Origin: Treponema sp.
GTDB lineage: Bacteria > Spirochaetota > Spirochaetia > Treponematales > Treponemataceae
Direction: 5' to 3'
Assembly (NCBI GenBank): GCA_024693915.1
Contig: JAILKG010000281.1
Coordinates: 1 to 43,085 of the forward strand
Length of the DNA: 43,085 nt
This document shows positions 32,453 to 40,733 of the stretch, in pieces (the stretch's first letter is position 1; each line of letters starts with the position of its first letter). The notes beneath the pieces were generated by a model. The model did not search any database, was not told the DNA's origin, and saw only the letters and a list, made by a program, of their open reading frames with translations. The position numbers and the translations under genes were made by a program.

Positions 32453-33115
32453 ATGTGGAACAGTTTTTACGAAACTATGATAGCAAAGGGAAGATGGCTC
32501 TTGATTCCTAAGGGATTGGGAACTACTCTTCTGATTGCAATTTGTGCTGTGCTTATTGGTTCCGTTCTGGGCTGCATATTTGCACTTTTTAAAATTTCAA
32601 AAAACCGATTTTTGAGGGGCTTTGCGGAATTCTATACAACTGTAATCCGCGGAATTCCTATGGCTACTCAGCTGATGATTTTCTATTTTGTTATTTTTTC
32701 ACCAATGGGAATGTCAAATGCTGTGGTTGTTGCCATTATTGCCTTTGGAATTAACTCCGGTGCTTACTGTACAGAAATTTTCCGTGCAGGTATTCAGGGA
32801 GTTGATAAGGGTCAGAATGAAGCCGGTCGTTCCCTTGGACTTACCTGGTGGCAAACTCTGGTAAAAATCATTCTTCCACAGGCTATCCGAACCTCTCTTC
32901 CTACCTACACAAGTGAATTTATTACTCTTATAAAAGAAACTTCAGTTGCCAGTTTTATTGCAGTTGTGGATTTGCAGAAAGCCTGCGATAACATCAGAAA
33001 CGCAACTTATAATGCCTGGATTCCTCTTCTTTCCTGCGCGGTAATCTATCTGTGTCTGACTGTAGGCCTTACAAAGATTTTTTCTATTCTGGAAAGACGC
33101 TTTATCAAGGCTTAG
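32453..33115 (+). CDS. Amino-acid ABC transporter permease (HisM/GlnP family)
   Basis: 220-residue inner-membrane permease with about five hydrophobic spans. It has the family's 'GLGTTLLIAICAVLIG' opening, 'FYTTVIRGIPMATQLMIFYF', 'SGAYCTEIFRAGIQGVDKGQ' and the EAA-loop 'NEAGRSLGLTWWQTLVKIILPQA', which contacts the ATPase. It works with the binding lipoprotein just upstream. No ATPase gene is adjacent, so the energising subunit must come from elsewhere in the genome. The start is preceded by AAAGGTG. The leader before it contains a GGCGC/GCGCC hairpin around 32401-32431. Confidence 0.94.
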   Translation: MWNSFYETMIAKGRWLLIPKGLGTTLLIAICAVLIGSVLGCIFALFKISKNRFLRGFAEFYTTVIRGIPMATQLMIFYFVIFSPMGMSNAVVVAIIAFGINSGAYCTEIFRAGIQGVDKGQNEAGRSLGLTWWQTLVKIILPQAIRTSLPTYTSEFITLIKETSVASFIAVVDLQKACDNIRNATYNAWIPLLSCAVIYLCLTVGLTKIFSILERRFIKA

Positions 33116-33199
33116 AAAAAAATTGATAAAATCTGCAGCAAATTAAAATCCCGGAAAAGGATTTAAAATGCGCCCTAAATTATAAAAAAAGAGGCAGTT

Positions 33200-33685
33200 A
33201 TGAAAAAGACAAATGCCATGCGCATTCTTGATTCAAAAAAAATCAAATACGAAGCAAAAGAATACGATGATGATGGAGAACACGCTCTTGAGTTGGGAGC
33301 GGCTGCCAGAACTGCTGAAAAACTTGGAGTTGATCCAAAAACTGTATTTAAAACTATTGTGATGAGAACGGATTCCAGGGAAATTTGCGTATTTTTGCAG
33401 AATGCAACCGGGGAAATAAATCCTAAAAAAGCCAGAAATGCCTGCGGTGCAAAGGAAATTTCTTCTGTAAAGCCGGACGAACTTTTAGGACTTACTGGAT
33501 ATGTTCGGGGCGGCTGTTCCCCTCTTGGGATGAAGAAGCAGTACAGAACCTTTATTGATCAGAGCGCTATGGAATGCGAGAAGATTTGTGTTTCTGCAGG
33601 AGTTCGTGGTCAGCAGTTGATTTTAGCGCCTGGGGACCTTGTTACCGCCTGTGGTGCCAGCCTTTGTGACCTGAGCCTAGACTAA
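33200..33685 (+). CDS. ybaK: Cys-tRNA(Pro) deacylase, YbaK/EbsC type
   Basis: 161-residue soluble protein of the YbaK family, which hydrolyses mischarged Cys-tRNA(Pro) and related errors. Family features: 'VFKTIVMRTD' with the key Lys, 'INPKKARNACGAKEI', and 'GYVRGGCSPLGMKKQYRTFID', the glycine-rich motif. The C-terminal 'RGQQLILAPGDLVTACGA' is also typical. It has an AGAGG ribosome-binding site. It follows the permease by about 84 bases and may be in the same transcript. It converges on the methyltransferase gene with a gap of five bases. Confidence 0.94.
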   Translation: MKKTNAMRILDSKKIKYEAKEYDDDGEHALELGAAARTAEKLGVDPKTVFKTIVMRTDSREICVFLQNATGEINPKKARNACGAKEISSVKPDELLGLTGYVRGGCSPLGMKKQYRTFIDQSAMECEKICVSAGVRGQQLILAPGDLVTACGASLCDLSLD

Positions 33686-33690
33686 ATATT

Positions 33691-35043
33691 TTACCCTTCG
33701 ATAAGGCGGTATTGGGCTATATTGCTTATTCCTGCCCGCTTGCAGCGTTCCAGGCAAAGTTGACTGATATCTGAAAAAATATTTCTTTCATTGCTGATTT
33801 CTTCCGCTTTCTGGATGAGGATGCATTTTCTTTTTCCGCCGTCTTTTTGATTCAGACTGTAAACCGCTTCCATGGTTGTACCGCTTCCGGCAAAAAAATC
33901 TAAAATTCGTATGTCATTTTTCATTCCGGTGATTTTTATAAAATGTTCAAGAAGGGCAACAGGTTTTGGGTTGTCAAAGGCATTTTTGATTCCCAGCAGC
34001 TTGTCCACATAATTTTGAGCATCTCTTGTGGTTCCAACTCCTCCTGGGCCCTGACCTTCAATCATATTTTTGGGAATAATCTCTGTTTTCTGTCCGTTAA
34101 ATATTTTGCTTCTTGGCACATTTGAATATTCAGGAGCCGGGCCCCAGTAAATTCGGTTATCTTTTATCATGTCTTCAATTTCCTGACGGGAATGGAGCCA
34201 CTGCCTTTTCCAGCGGATACCGCTTGGGGAAAGTATTTCAAAATAATTTTTGTGCTGGGGGTTTGACCGTTTTTCTGAAAAACTTATGCTGCCGGAAAAC
34301 CATGGTCCCCGGCTGTCATTATCAAGATTTTCTTTAGCCCAGGCGCTTTCCTGAAATTCGGAAAATTCTTTTAAGCGGCGGATATTTTTGGCGTAACACA
34401 GGTGGGATTGCTCCAGTGTTCTGGAAAATTTATCTTTTTTCCCTTTGCCGCAGAGCCATTTAAAATCGTTTACAAAGTTTTTTTCACCAAAAATCATGTC
34501 GCATAAAAGTTTCAGGTGGTAAAGCTCTTCGCTTCCGATTGCGATAAAAATACATCCTTCTTCTTTTAATACTTTTTTTGCAAGTTCAAGGCGTCTTTGC
34601 ATAAAACTGAGCCATACAGAGTGGCTGTCTTTGTTACTGCTGTATTTTTTTTCGTCATTATTTTCATGTTTGCCTGAAAAAAAGGCGTCGTTATAGACAA
34701 ATTTTTTACCGGTGTTGTAGGGCGGGTCTATGTAAATTAAATCGATTTTTTCAGAAAGTTCATCCTGTAAAAGTTGTAAAACCGGATAGTTGTCTCCTGA
34801 AATAAAAGTGTAAAGTTCTTCCAGATTCAGAATGTTTTTTTTATTTGCTGCCAGCTGGCTGTGTTCAGAATCAACTTTGCTTTGGTAAGAATGTGAATCT
34901 GGGGTAAATGATTCTTCTGAGTTTTTTTCGCTGGGATTTCTGTTTTCAGATTTTTTGTTAACAGGAATTATACGGCAGTTTTTTATGTAGTCCTGCTTAT
35001 CTGCATCTTCTGGATAATTGGTCCATGAAATAGAAAAAGGCAT
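33691..35043 (-). CDS. Solitary DNA adenine methyltransferase (Mod-like, N6_N4 family)
   Basis: 450 residues. Motif IV DPPYNTGKKF comes before motif I 'ILDFFAGSGTT', the beta-class order of N6-adenine and N4-cytosine methyltransferases. The DPPY form points to adenine. 'LELAKKVLKEEGCIFIAIG' and 'HLKLLCDMIFG' resemble type III Mod subunits, but it is shorter than those. A poorly conserved Ser/Glu/Asn-rich stretch (residues 30-65) precedes the catalytic part. No restriction gene is next to it, so it may act alone in epigenetic control. Its start carries a leaderless-type promoter. The recognition sequence cannot be read from the protein. Confidence 0.9.
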   Translation of the reverse strand: MPFSISWTNYPEDADKQDYIKNCRIIPVNKKSENRNPSEKNSEESFTPDSHSYQSKVDSEHSQLAANKKNILNLEELYTFISGDNYPVLQLLQDELSEKIDLIYIDPPYNTGKKFVYNDAFFSGKHENNDEKKYSSNKDSHSVWLSFMQRRLELAKKVLKEEGCIFIAIGSEELYHLKLLCDMIFGEKNFVNDFKWLCGKGKKDKFSRTLEQSHLCYAKNIRRLKEFSEFQESAWAKENLDNDSRGPWFSGSISFSEKRSNPQHKNYFEILSPSGIRWKRQWLHSRQEIEDMIKDNRIYWGPAPEYSNVPRSKIFNGQKTEIIPKNMIEGQGPGGVGTTRDAQNYVDKLLGIKNAFDNPKPVALLEHFIKITGMKNDIRILDFFAGSGTTMEAVYSLNQKDGGKRKCILIQKAEEISNERNIFSDISQLCLERCKRAGISNIAQYRLIEG

Positions 35044-35048
35044 GGTTA

Positions 35049-35077
35049 ATTTTATATTGAGGATAAAATCAGTTCAA
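35049..35077 (-). promoter_or_regulatory. Promoter of the methyltransferase gene, leaderless configuration
   Basis: On the minus strand: TTGAAC (35077-35072), a 17-base spacer, TAAAAT (35054-35049), five bases, ATG 35043. No ribosome-binding site. Confidence 0.7.
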
Positions 35078-35178
35078 GTGATATTTTTTGCGATATTTTT
35101 GGGCCGGTGTCTTAATCGTCTGCAAACAAAAAAATTGTTTCATAAAAAAACAATCATGGAAACATAGTCAAAAAAAAA

Positions 35179-35207
35179 TGTACAATAGCCAAAAGTCAAG
35201 ATATAAT
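35179..35207 (+). promoter_or_regulatory. Candidate promoter of the second HD-GYP gene
   Basis: TGTACA (35179-35184), a 17-base spacer and a perfect TATAAT (35202-35207), giving a leader of about 33 bases with AAGGA before ATG 35247. This is an ordinary leadered arrangement. Confidence 0.5.
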
Positions 35208-35246
35208 AACTCTGAATAGCGTCTTAACGATATTTAAGGATGGTAG

Positions 35247-36944
35247 ATGTTACTGTATTATTTTATCGCCCTGATAGCTTCTTTACTTTTTACCTGCTAC
35301 TTCATCGCAAAATGGGGAAGGAATGTTTCTGTTTACGTTTCCCAGCTATTCCTTCTGATTCCTTTTATCAATCTCTGTTATTTGAAATACGCACAAGCCT
35401 CTTCTATTGATGAAGCGCTTCTTGCCAATGGTCTTCTCTATCTTTTGAATTTTTATATTCAGTTTATCTTCTTTTTATATGTCTTTTCTTTTTGCAAAAT
35501 TAAAATAAAGCGAAGTGTAATTTTTACGATTTTTCTTTTGCTGATTTCTGCACTTTATACAATTTCTCTTTCCAGATACACAATTCCTCTTCTGTATAAG
35601 AGTGTAGAGCTGGAATCTTTGAACGGAGTTTCTTACCTGCGAAAAGTGTATGGACCTGCTCATGGGGTTTATTATGCAATGCTTTTTGCCTTTGTGATTC
35701 TGGGACTGACAATTTTGATTTATAATTTGCGAAAGAAAACCAATTCCAGAAAAAATATTTCGCTTTTAATTCTGCTTTATGTTGTTGTTGTATTTTCATT
35801 TTTGATTGGTCGTTTCTTCTCTCAGGCTGTAGATGTTCTGCCAGTTACTTTTATTATTCTGCAGTTCAGCCTTTTGATGCTGGTGCGCCGACTTTATATT
35901 TATGATCTGGATTTAATTGTTTCCAGTTCAATTTCCCATGGAAATGTTATTGGTATTGCCTGTTTTGATTTTTCCCATAATTTTTTAGGCTGTAATAAGC
36001 AGGCAATCTCTTTTATTCCTGAACTGGATTCCCTCTATGTTGATGCAAAACTCAAAAATACCTGCCAGCTTTATGAAAAAATAAATGTTCTTATGGAAGA
36101 ATTTGAGCAGAGTGGAAAGCCAACCCGCCTTTTCTTAAAAAGTGAAAAGCAGACTTTAAGGCTTACTGCTGAATTTTTGATTTCCAATAAAGTTCCCCGT
36201 GGTTTCCAGATTAGAATTGAAGACAATACCAAGGAGCAGGAATATATCCGCCTTTTGAACAATTACAATTCGGATTTGGAAAAGGAAGTTACCCAGAAAA
36301 CCGCTTCCATGCAGGAGTTGATGTCAAAATTTGTGATGGGAATGGCAGAAATGGTTCAGAACCGGGACAACAATACGGGTGGTCACATTAAAAGAACCAG
36401 TGAAGTAATAAAAATTCTTACTGACGAAATGCGAAAAGAAAATAAGTTTGGCCTTTCAAAGAAATTTTACGATGACCTGATAAAAGCGGCCCCAATGCAC
36501 GACCTGGGTAAAATTGCTGTTGATGATGCAATTTTGAGAAAACCTGGAAAGTTTACTGAAGAAGAATTTGCCGTTATGAAAACTCATGCTGAAAAGGGTG
36601 CAGAAATTATCAAAAAAATTCTTGGGGATACTGAAGATAAGGAATTCCTTTTACTGGCCGAAAATGTTGCCTGCTACCACCACGAACGTTTTGACGGTTC
36701 CGGTTATCCTAAAGGTATTTCCGGAAAAGAAATTCCACTTGAGGCCAGAATAATGGCAATTGCCGATGTTTACGATGCACTGGTAAGCCGGCGCTGCTAT
36801 AAGGATGCCTTTTCTTTTGAAAAAGCCTGGTCTATTATTGAAGATGGAATGGGAAATCAGTTTGATCCTGAATTAAATCCCTATTTTGTAGCCTGCCGAA
36901 AGCAGATTGAGGAATACTATAAGTCTGCTCCAGCAGGAGATTAA
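35247..36944 (+). CDS. Membrane HD-GYP domain protein with 7TM head and PAS-like region
   Basis: 565 residues. Residues 1-215 contain about seven hydrophobic spans, like the 7TM N-terminal region of some sensor kinases. A PAS-like region about 225-325 ('VIGIACFDFSHNFLGCNKQ') and a coiled segment follow. The HD-GYP domain is about 345-555: GGHIKRTSEVI, MHDLGKIAVDD, HAEKGAEI, YHHERFDGSGYPKGISGKE and AIADVYDAL. All metal-binding residues are present, so a working cyclic-di-GMP phosphodiesterase is likely. The ribosome-binding site is AAGGA. It converges on the heavy-metal ATPase gene across a shared terminator. Ligand of the head unknown. Confidence 0.93.
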   Translation: MLLYYFIALIASLLFTCYFIAKWGRNVSVYVSQLFLLIPFINLCYLKYAQASSIDEALLANGLLYLLNFYIQFIFFLYVFSFCKIKIKRSVIFTIFLLLISALYTISLSRYTIPLLYKSVELESLNGVSYLRKVYGPAHGVYYAMLFAFVILGLTILIYNLRKKTNSRKNISLLILLYVVVVFSFLIGRFFSQAVDVLPVTFIILQFSLLMLVRRLYIYDLDLIVSSSISHGNVIGIACFDFSHNFLGCNKQAISFIPELDSLYVDAKLKNTCQLYEKINVLMEEFEQSGKPTRLFLKSEKQTLRLTAEFLISNKVPRGFQIRIEDNTKEQEYIRLLNNYNSDLEKEVTQKTASMQELMSKFVMGMAEMVQNRDNNTGGHIKRTSEVIKILTDEMRKENKFGLSKKFYDDLIKAAPMHDLGKIAVDDAILRKPGKFTEEEFAVMKTHAEKGAEIIKKILGDTEDKEFLLLAENVACYHHERFDGSGYPKGISGKEIPLEARIMAIADVYDALVSRRCYKDAFSFEKAWSIIEDGMGNQFDPELNPYFVACRKQIEEYYKSAPAGD

Positions 36945-36978
36945 AAAGGCTGAGGGCTGGTTTACCAGCCTCTGCTTT
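36945..36978. terminator. Bidirectional terminator between HD-GYP and metal-ATPase genes
   Basis: GGCTGG-TTTA-CCAGCC core with an outer AAAG/CTTT pairing, bordered by A and T runs on the two sides, in a 40-base convergent gap. Confidence 0.75.
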
Positions 36979-36984
36979 ATAATT

Positions 36985-39330
36985 TTATGCCTTCTGGCTT
37001 TTTGCTTGATTAAAGCGAAGGGCGCGGAGTGCGTTCAGAACGGCAAGGAGGGCAACTCCTGTATCGCCAAATACGGCCAGCCACATGTTACCAATTCCGG
37101 TGGCACCCAGTATCATTATTAGAACTTTTATTCCCAGACTAAAAACAATATTCTGTTTTACAATAGAAATTGTCTTTCGGGCGTTCAGAATTGCTGAGGA
37201 AATGAGAGCCGGCGAGTCGTTCATTATTACAACATCTGCGCTTTCGATTGCGGCATCTGTACCAATGGCTCCCATGGCAATTCCAACATCAACTCTGGCA
37301 AGAACTGGAGCATCATTTATTCCGTCACCAGCAAAGGCAACTGTTGAAGAAAGGGCTTTACTTTCTTTTTTTGCAGCTTCACTTTTCAAGGAATTGTTAT
37401 TTTTATCGTAGTTTGCAGAATTATTTGCATTGAAAGTCTGGCCATTTTCTTTCAGTATCTCTTCCACAATTCTTACTTTGTCTTCTGGTAAAAGGGAAGC
37501 ATAATAGTTTGAAATTCCCAGCTCCTGGGCGGTTTTTCTGGCAGCATCATTGTTGTCGCCTGTGAGCATTGTAATATTTTTCACACCTGCTTTTTTAAGG
37601 CTGCGGATTGCCTGGCGGGCGTCATCCTTTGTAACGTCACTGATTACAATGTAGCCGCAGTATTCGCCGTCTACAGCCAGATGAATAACAGTTCCGCCTC
37701 TGCTATTAGAAGCTTCTGAATAACCTTTTACCGAATTGTCTTTCATAAGACGATCATTACCGGCAAGAACGATTTTTCCATCAAGGTTTACTTTTATTCC
37801 CTGTCCGCTTATTTCCTGTGCGTCGCTGATGTTTACAAGTGAACAGCATTCTGCATTGTGGGCTTTTTTTAGGGATTTTGAAACCGGATGATTTGAATAA
37901 GTTTCGGCATGGGCAGCCAGAGCAACAAGTTCGTCTTCCTGAATTTTTCCAGCAACAGGGTGTACTTCTGTAACTTCAAAAACGCCCTTGGTCAGAGTTC
38001 CTGTTTTGTCAAAAATAACTGTTCTTACTTTTGAAAGTGAGTCCAAAGCTGCACTTCCCTTTATCAGAATGCCCTGTTTTCCACTGGAACCGATTCCTGC
38101 AAAAAAAGTCAGAGGAACGGAAATTACAATTGCACAAGGGCAGGATACTACAAGGAAAATGAGGGCTCTTGAAATCCAGACGCTCCAGCCGTAAGTCTGG
38201 AAGAGGGCAGGGAAGAAGAGCATAAGTGTAAGTGGAGGCAGAAGGGCAACTGCCAGAGCCAGGGCGCATACGATTGGAGTATATACTTTTGAAAAGCGGG
38301 TAATAAATCTTTCTGTCTTTGTTTTTTTGGAAGATGATTCTTCCACCAGCTCAAGAATTCTTGCTGCTGCGGATTTTTCGCTGGTTTTCTCGGCTTTAAT
38401 TTGTATCAGAGAATCCTTGTTTACAGAACCGCTGAAAACCTGATTTCCTTCGAATATTTCAAGAGGAAGGGATTCACCGGTAAGGGCTGAATTGTCTACA
38501 AAACTTTTTCCGGAAACGACTATGCCGTCAACAGGAATGCGTTCTCCCGGGCGGACAACAAGGATTTCGCCAATTTGAACTTCATCTGCTTTTACTTGAA
38601 CTTCTATCCCGTCTCTAAGAACTACGGCTTTGTCCGGGCGGATTTCCATAAGAGATTTGATGGATTTTCTGGATTTATCTACAGCGTAGTCCTGGAACCA
38701 TTCACCAACCTGATAGAAGAGCATTACTGCAACAGCTTCCGGCATTTCGCCGATTAAAATTGCTCCCAGAGAAGCTATGGTCATTAAAAATTGTTCGTCA
38801 AAAATTGCGCCTTTTACAAGATTTTTGATTGCACCGATGACAACGTTTTTTCCAACCATAATAAAGGAAAGGAAAAATAAAACTATGCTCAAAAGGTGAA
38901 TAGTCTGATTGAAGCCTCCAAGTGCCAGAGTCAGGTTTTCTAAATAAGGCAGGACATTTGAGAAGGAAGGAAAAAATCTTGAAAGAAAATTTGTGTTTGT
39001 GTGTTCAAGGGCAAGTCCCAGGGCAAAAAGAATGAAAGCGATGATTATTTTTTTGAGGGACATTTCCTCTTCTTCATCCTCATCCTGGTCATGGTGACTG
39101 TGCCCGTTTTCATGATTTTCGTGCTTATCTTCCTGATGTTCATGGTGTTTGTGATCGTGCTCACAGTGTCCACAGCCGCAGCTTATATCGTCACCAAAAT
39201 GAGACTTTTTTTCCTTCTGCTCATCATGCTCGTGATTGTTGCAGTGCTGGTGTTCAGACTCTTCCATCTTATGCTTATGGTTTAATTCTTCAGTTATTTC
39301 TTCTGTATTTTTATTTTTTTCCAGATTCAT
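36985..39330 (-). CDS. P1B-type heavy-metal-exporting ATPase (Zn/Cd/Pb class) with His-rich head
   Basis: 781 residues. The first ~90 are His/Glu/Asp-rich ('HEHDEQKEKKSHFGDDISCG', 'HSHHDQDEDEEEE'), a probable metal-binding tail in place of a standard HMA domain. P-type features: CPC in SCPCAIVISVP, phosphorylation motif DKTGTLTKG, HP motif in SNHPVSKSL, and GDGINDAPVLARVDVG. The C-terminal span has 'AVFGDTGVALLAVLNALR', whose Asp-containing form fits the ZntA/CadA class exporting divalent Zn, Cd or Pb. It lies 25 bases after the ArsR repressor stop, with AGAGGT before its ATG, so the two form an operon. Metal preference is inferred. Confidence 0.94.
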   Translation of the reverse strand: MNLEKNKNTEEITEELNHKHKMEESEHQHCNNHEHDEQKEKKSHFGDDISCGCGHCEHDHKHHEHQEDKHENHENGHSHHDQDEDEEEEMSLKKIIIAFILFALGLALEHTNTNFLSRFFPSFSNVLPYLENLTLALGGFNQTIHLLSIVLFFLSFIMVGKNVVIGAIKNLVKGAIFDEQFLMTIASLGAILIGEMPEAVAVMLFYQVGEWFQDYAVDKSRKSIKSLMEIRPDKAVVLRDGIEVQVKADEVQIGEILVVRPGERIPVDGIVVSGKSFVDNSALTGESLPLEIFEGNQVFSGSVNKDSLIQIKAEKTSEKSAAARILELVEESSSKKTKTERFITRFSKVYTPIVCALALAVALLPPLTLMLFFPALFQTYGWSVWISRALIFLVVSCPCAIVISVPLTFFAGIGSSGKQGILIKGSAALDSLSKVRTVIFDKTGTLTKGVFEVTEVHPVAGKIQEDELVALAAHAETYSNHPVSKSLKKAHNAECCSLVNISDAQEISGQGIKVNLDGKIVLAGNDRLMKDNSVKGYSEASNSRGGTVIHLAVDGEYCGYIVISDVTKDDARQAIRSLKKAGVKNITMLTGDNNDAARKTAQELGISNYYASLLPEDKVRIVEEILKENGQTFNANNSANYDKNNNSLKSEAAKKESKALSSTVAFAGDGINDAPVLARVDVGIAMGAIGTDAAIESADVVIMNDSPALISSAILNARKTISIVKQNIVFSLGIKVLIMILGATGIGNMWLAVFGDTGVALLAVLNALRALRFNQAKSQKA

Positions 39331-39355
39331 ATTTACCTCTCTTTTTACTTATGAT

Positions 39356-39721
39356 TTATTTAAGTTCCAGAAGATGTTCTACACCCAGTTGTAATATCTG
39401 TGTAACATGTTCATCGGCCAGGGTGTAAATAAGGGATTTTCCTTCCCGTCGGTATTTTACAAGACGGTTTGTTTTTAAGATTCTAAGCTGGTGGCTGATT
39501 GCTGACTGGGTCATAGAAAGTTCGTCAGCGATGTCGTTTACGGACATTTCTCGTGAAAGGAGAGAAAAAAGAATTTTTACTCTGCTGGAATCACCAAAAA
39601 TTTTGTAAAGCTCTGCAAGGTCAAAAAGAGTGTCTTCGTCTGGAATCTGCATTTCTGCAGTAGAAGTTTCCAGTACATATTCTGTTTGAGAATCAGTAAA
39701 ATTATTAGTTTTATTTGCCAT
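39356..39721 (-). CDS. ArsR/SmtB-family metal-responsive repressor
   Basis: 121 residues from ATG 39721, preceded by AAGGAAG; the track's start at 39745 lies upstream of that ribosome-binding site. Winged-helix repressor: 'LAELYKIFGDSSRVKILFSL' and recognition helix 'MTQSAISHQLRILKTNRLVK'. The C-terminus ends 'DEHVTQILQLGVEHLLELK', with Asp/His spaced as in the alpha-5 metal site of SmtB/CzrA (DxH...HxxH/E). Such proteins release DNA on binding Zn, Co, Ni or Cd. It sits before the P1B ATPase in an operon, with a perfect operator-type dyad upstream. Regulation of both genes by metal is inferred from family and site. Confidence 0.92.
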   Translation of the reverse strand: MANKTNNFTDSQTEYVLETSTAEMQIPDEDTLFDLAELYKIFGDSSRVKILFSLLSREMSVNDIADELSMTQSAISHQLRILKTNRLVKYRREGKSLIYTLADEHVTQILQLGVEHLLELK

Positions 39722-39825
39722 AGTAGCTTCCTTATGTTTGGCCAAATGTATCGGCCTGTTTTTTTTTGATAAGTAAGAGACATTATTTTGAAGATTCGTT
39801 CAAAAAATATCTTTGATTACTTAAA

Positions 39826-39847
39826 CATATGAACACTTGTTCATATG
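39826..39847. promoter_or_regulatory. ArsR/SmtB-type operator
   Basis: CATATGAACA and TGTTCATATG are perfect inverted copies around a two-base centre. This matches the x-2-x operator form of SmtB/CzrA-type repressors. A weaker dyad TTTTGAA-GATTCG-TTCAAAA lies at 39786-39805, nearer the gene. Confidence 0.82.
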
Positions 39848-40117
39848 ATAAAAAGAAAAACTCTTTGTGTCAAGAAATTTTACTTTATGTGAAATAAATT
39901 GTATTTGAAAATTGAGATAAAAAATGGAAGGAAATAATAGATAATTAGCTGGGGTTACACTAAAAGGCTGGTATAAAATTTGAATGAAAGGGGGTCTTAG
40001 GGGGAGGCCTGAGCTTTGGGAAGGCTTCCCCCTAGGAGAATGGGGTGTGGCAAAAACCCGCCTTGAGTTTGCGAAAGGAGGGGTTTTGCCCAGGGGAAAG
40101 GCTTTTCCCCTCAAAAA
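39848..40117. other. 270-base intergenic region upstream of the ArsR operon, partly GC-rich
   Basis: No gene is seen. The left part is AT-rich and may hold upstream promoter elements. The right part (about 39980-40112) is a GC-rich block of the kind seen near 6500 and 8500. It includes AGGGGAAA-GGCT-TTTCCCCT (40097-40116 region), which can serve as the terminator of the minus-strand MarR gene. Confidence 0.5.
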
Positions 40118-40561
40118 TTACTGCTGACTTAAAAGTGAGTAGAGAATTCTGTAGAGTTCTTTTGCGTCTTCTTGTGGCAGAGAAATGCATTTTCCGATTT
40201 GCTGAGGAATCTGGCTGGCTTTTTCTTTGAGAGCTTCTCCCTCCGGTGTGATGGCAATTTTTACGATTCTTTCGTCGTTTTTGTCCCGGGTGCGGCAGAG
40301 CAAATTGCGGCTTTCCATGGACTTTAAAAGCGGGGAGAGGGTTCCTGTATCAAGAAAAAGTTTTTTTCCAATTTCGCCAACAGTGGTTTCTTTTACTTCC
40401 CACAAAACCATTAGAACAATGTACTGGGTGTAGGTTATGTTGAGTTCTTTTAAAAATGGCGTATACTTGCGTAAAATTTCTCTGGATGCCGCATAGAGCG
40501 GAAAACAGAGCTGGTTTTCAAGTTTTAGGCAGTCGTAATTGATTTCAGTATTTTCTTCCAT
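40118..40561 (-). CDS. MarR-family transcriptional regulator
   Basis: 147 residues. Typical OhrR/MarR-type fold: 'LCFPLYAASREILRKYTPFL' with a single Cys near residue 18, 'LNITYTQYIVLMVLWEVKET', 'VGEIGKKLFLDTGTLSPLLK' recognition helix, and the wing 'RTRDKNDERIVKIAITPEG'. The N-terminal Cys, Tyr and the 'LTYTQY'-like block match OhrR, a peroxide sensor whose Cys is oxidised. No ohr gene is adjacent. The ribosome-binding site is AGAGGAT. It has its own strong promoter overlapped by palindrome and direct repeats. The OhrR assignment is likely but not certain. Confidence 0.85.
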   Translation of the reverse strand: MEENTEINYDCLKLENQLCFPLYAASREILRKYTPFLKELNITYTQYIVLMVLWEVKETTVGEIGKKLFLDTGTLSPLLKSMESRNLLCRTRDKNDERIVKIAITPEGEALKEKASQIPQQIGKCISLPQEDAKELYRILYSLLSQQ

Positions 40562-40572
40562 GATTATCCTCT

Positions 40573-40616
40573 ATTTTAATGTTCTAATTATAGCGCATTA
40601 ATAATTTTAATGTCGA
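40573..40616 (-). promoter_or_regulatory. MarR/OhrR-gene promoter with operator-like repeats
   Basis: TCGACA (40616-40611), an 18-base spacer and TATAAT (40592-40587). A near-palindrome ATTATAGCGCATTAAT (40587-40602) overlaps the -10 box. Two copies of ATTTTAATGT lie at 40573-40582 and 40604-40613. The arrangement suggests autoregulation. Confidence 0.65.
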
Positions 40617-40627
40617 GTTTAGTAAAG

Positions 40628-40725
40628 GTCAGGCGGCCTACTGAAAATTTCATAATTTGAAAGCGGAATTTCAATCTTCTTTTCAAGAAGTCAGGCGACC
40701 TACTGAAAATTTCATAATTTGAAAG
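40628..40725. repeat. Pair of 36-bp direct repeats separated by 26 bp
   Basis: Both copies begin GTCAGGCG and end CATAATTTGAAAG, with one mismatch (G/A at position 9). They lie between the MarR gene and the cation transporter stop. Confidence 0.9.
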
Positions 40726-40733
40726 AGCTCTTC

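Noticed and set aside
40628-40725. CRISPR array
   Set aside because: Only two repeats and no cas genes; kept as a repeat feature, not called CRISPR.
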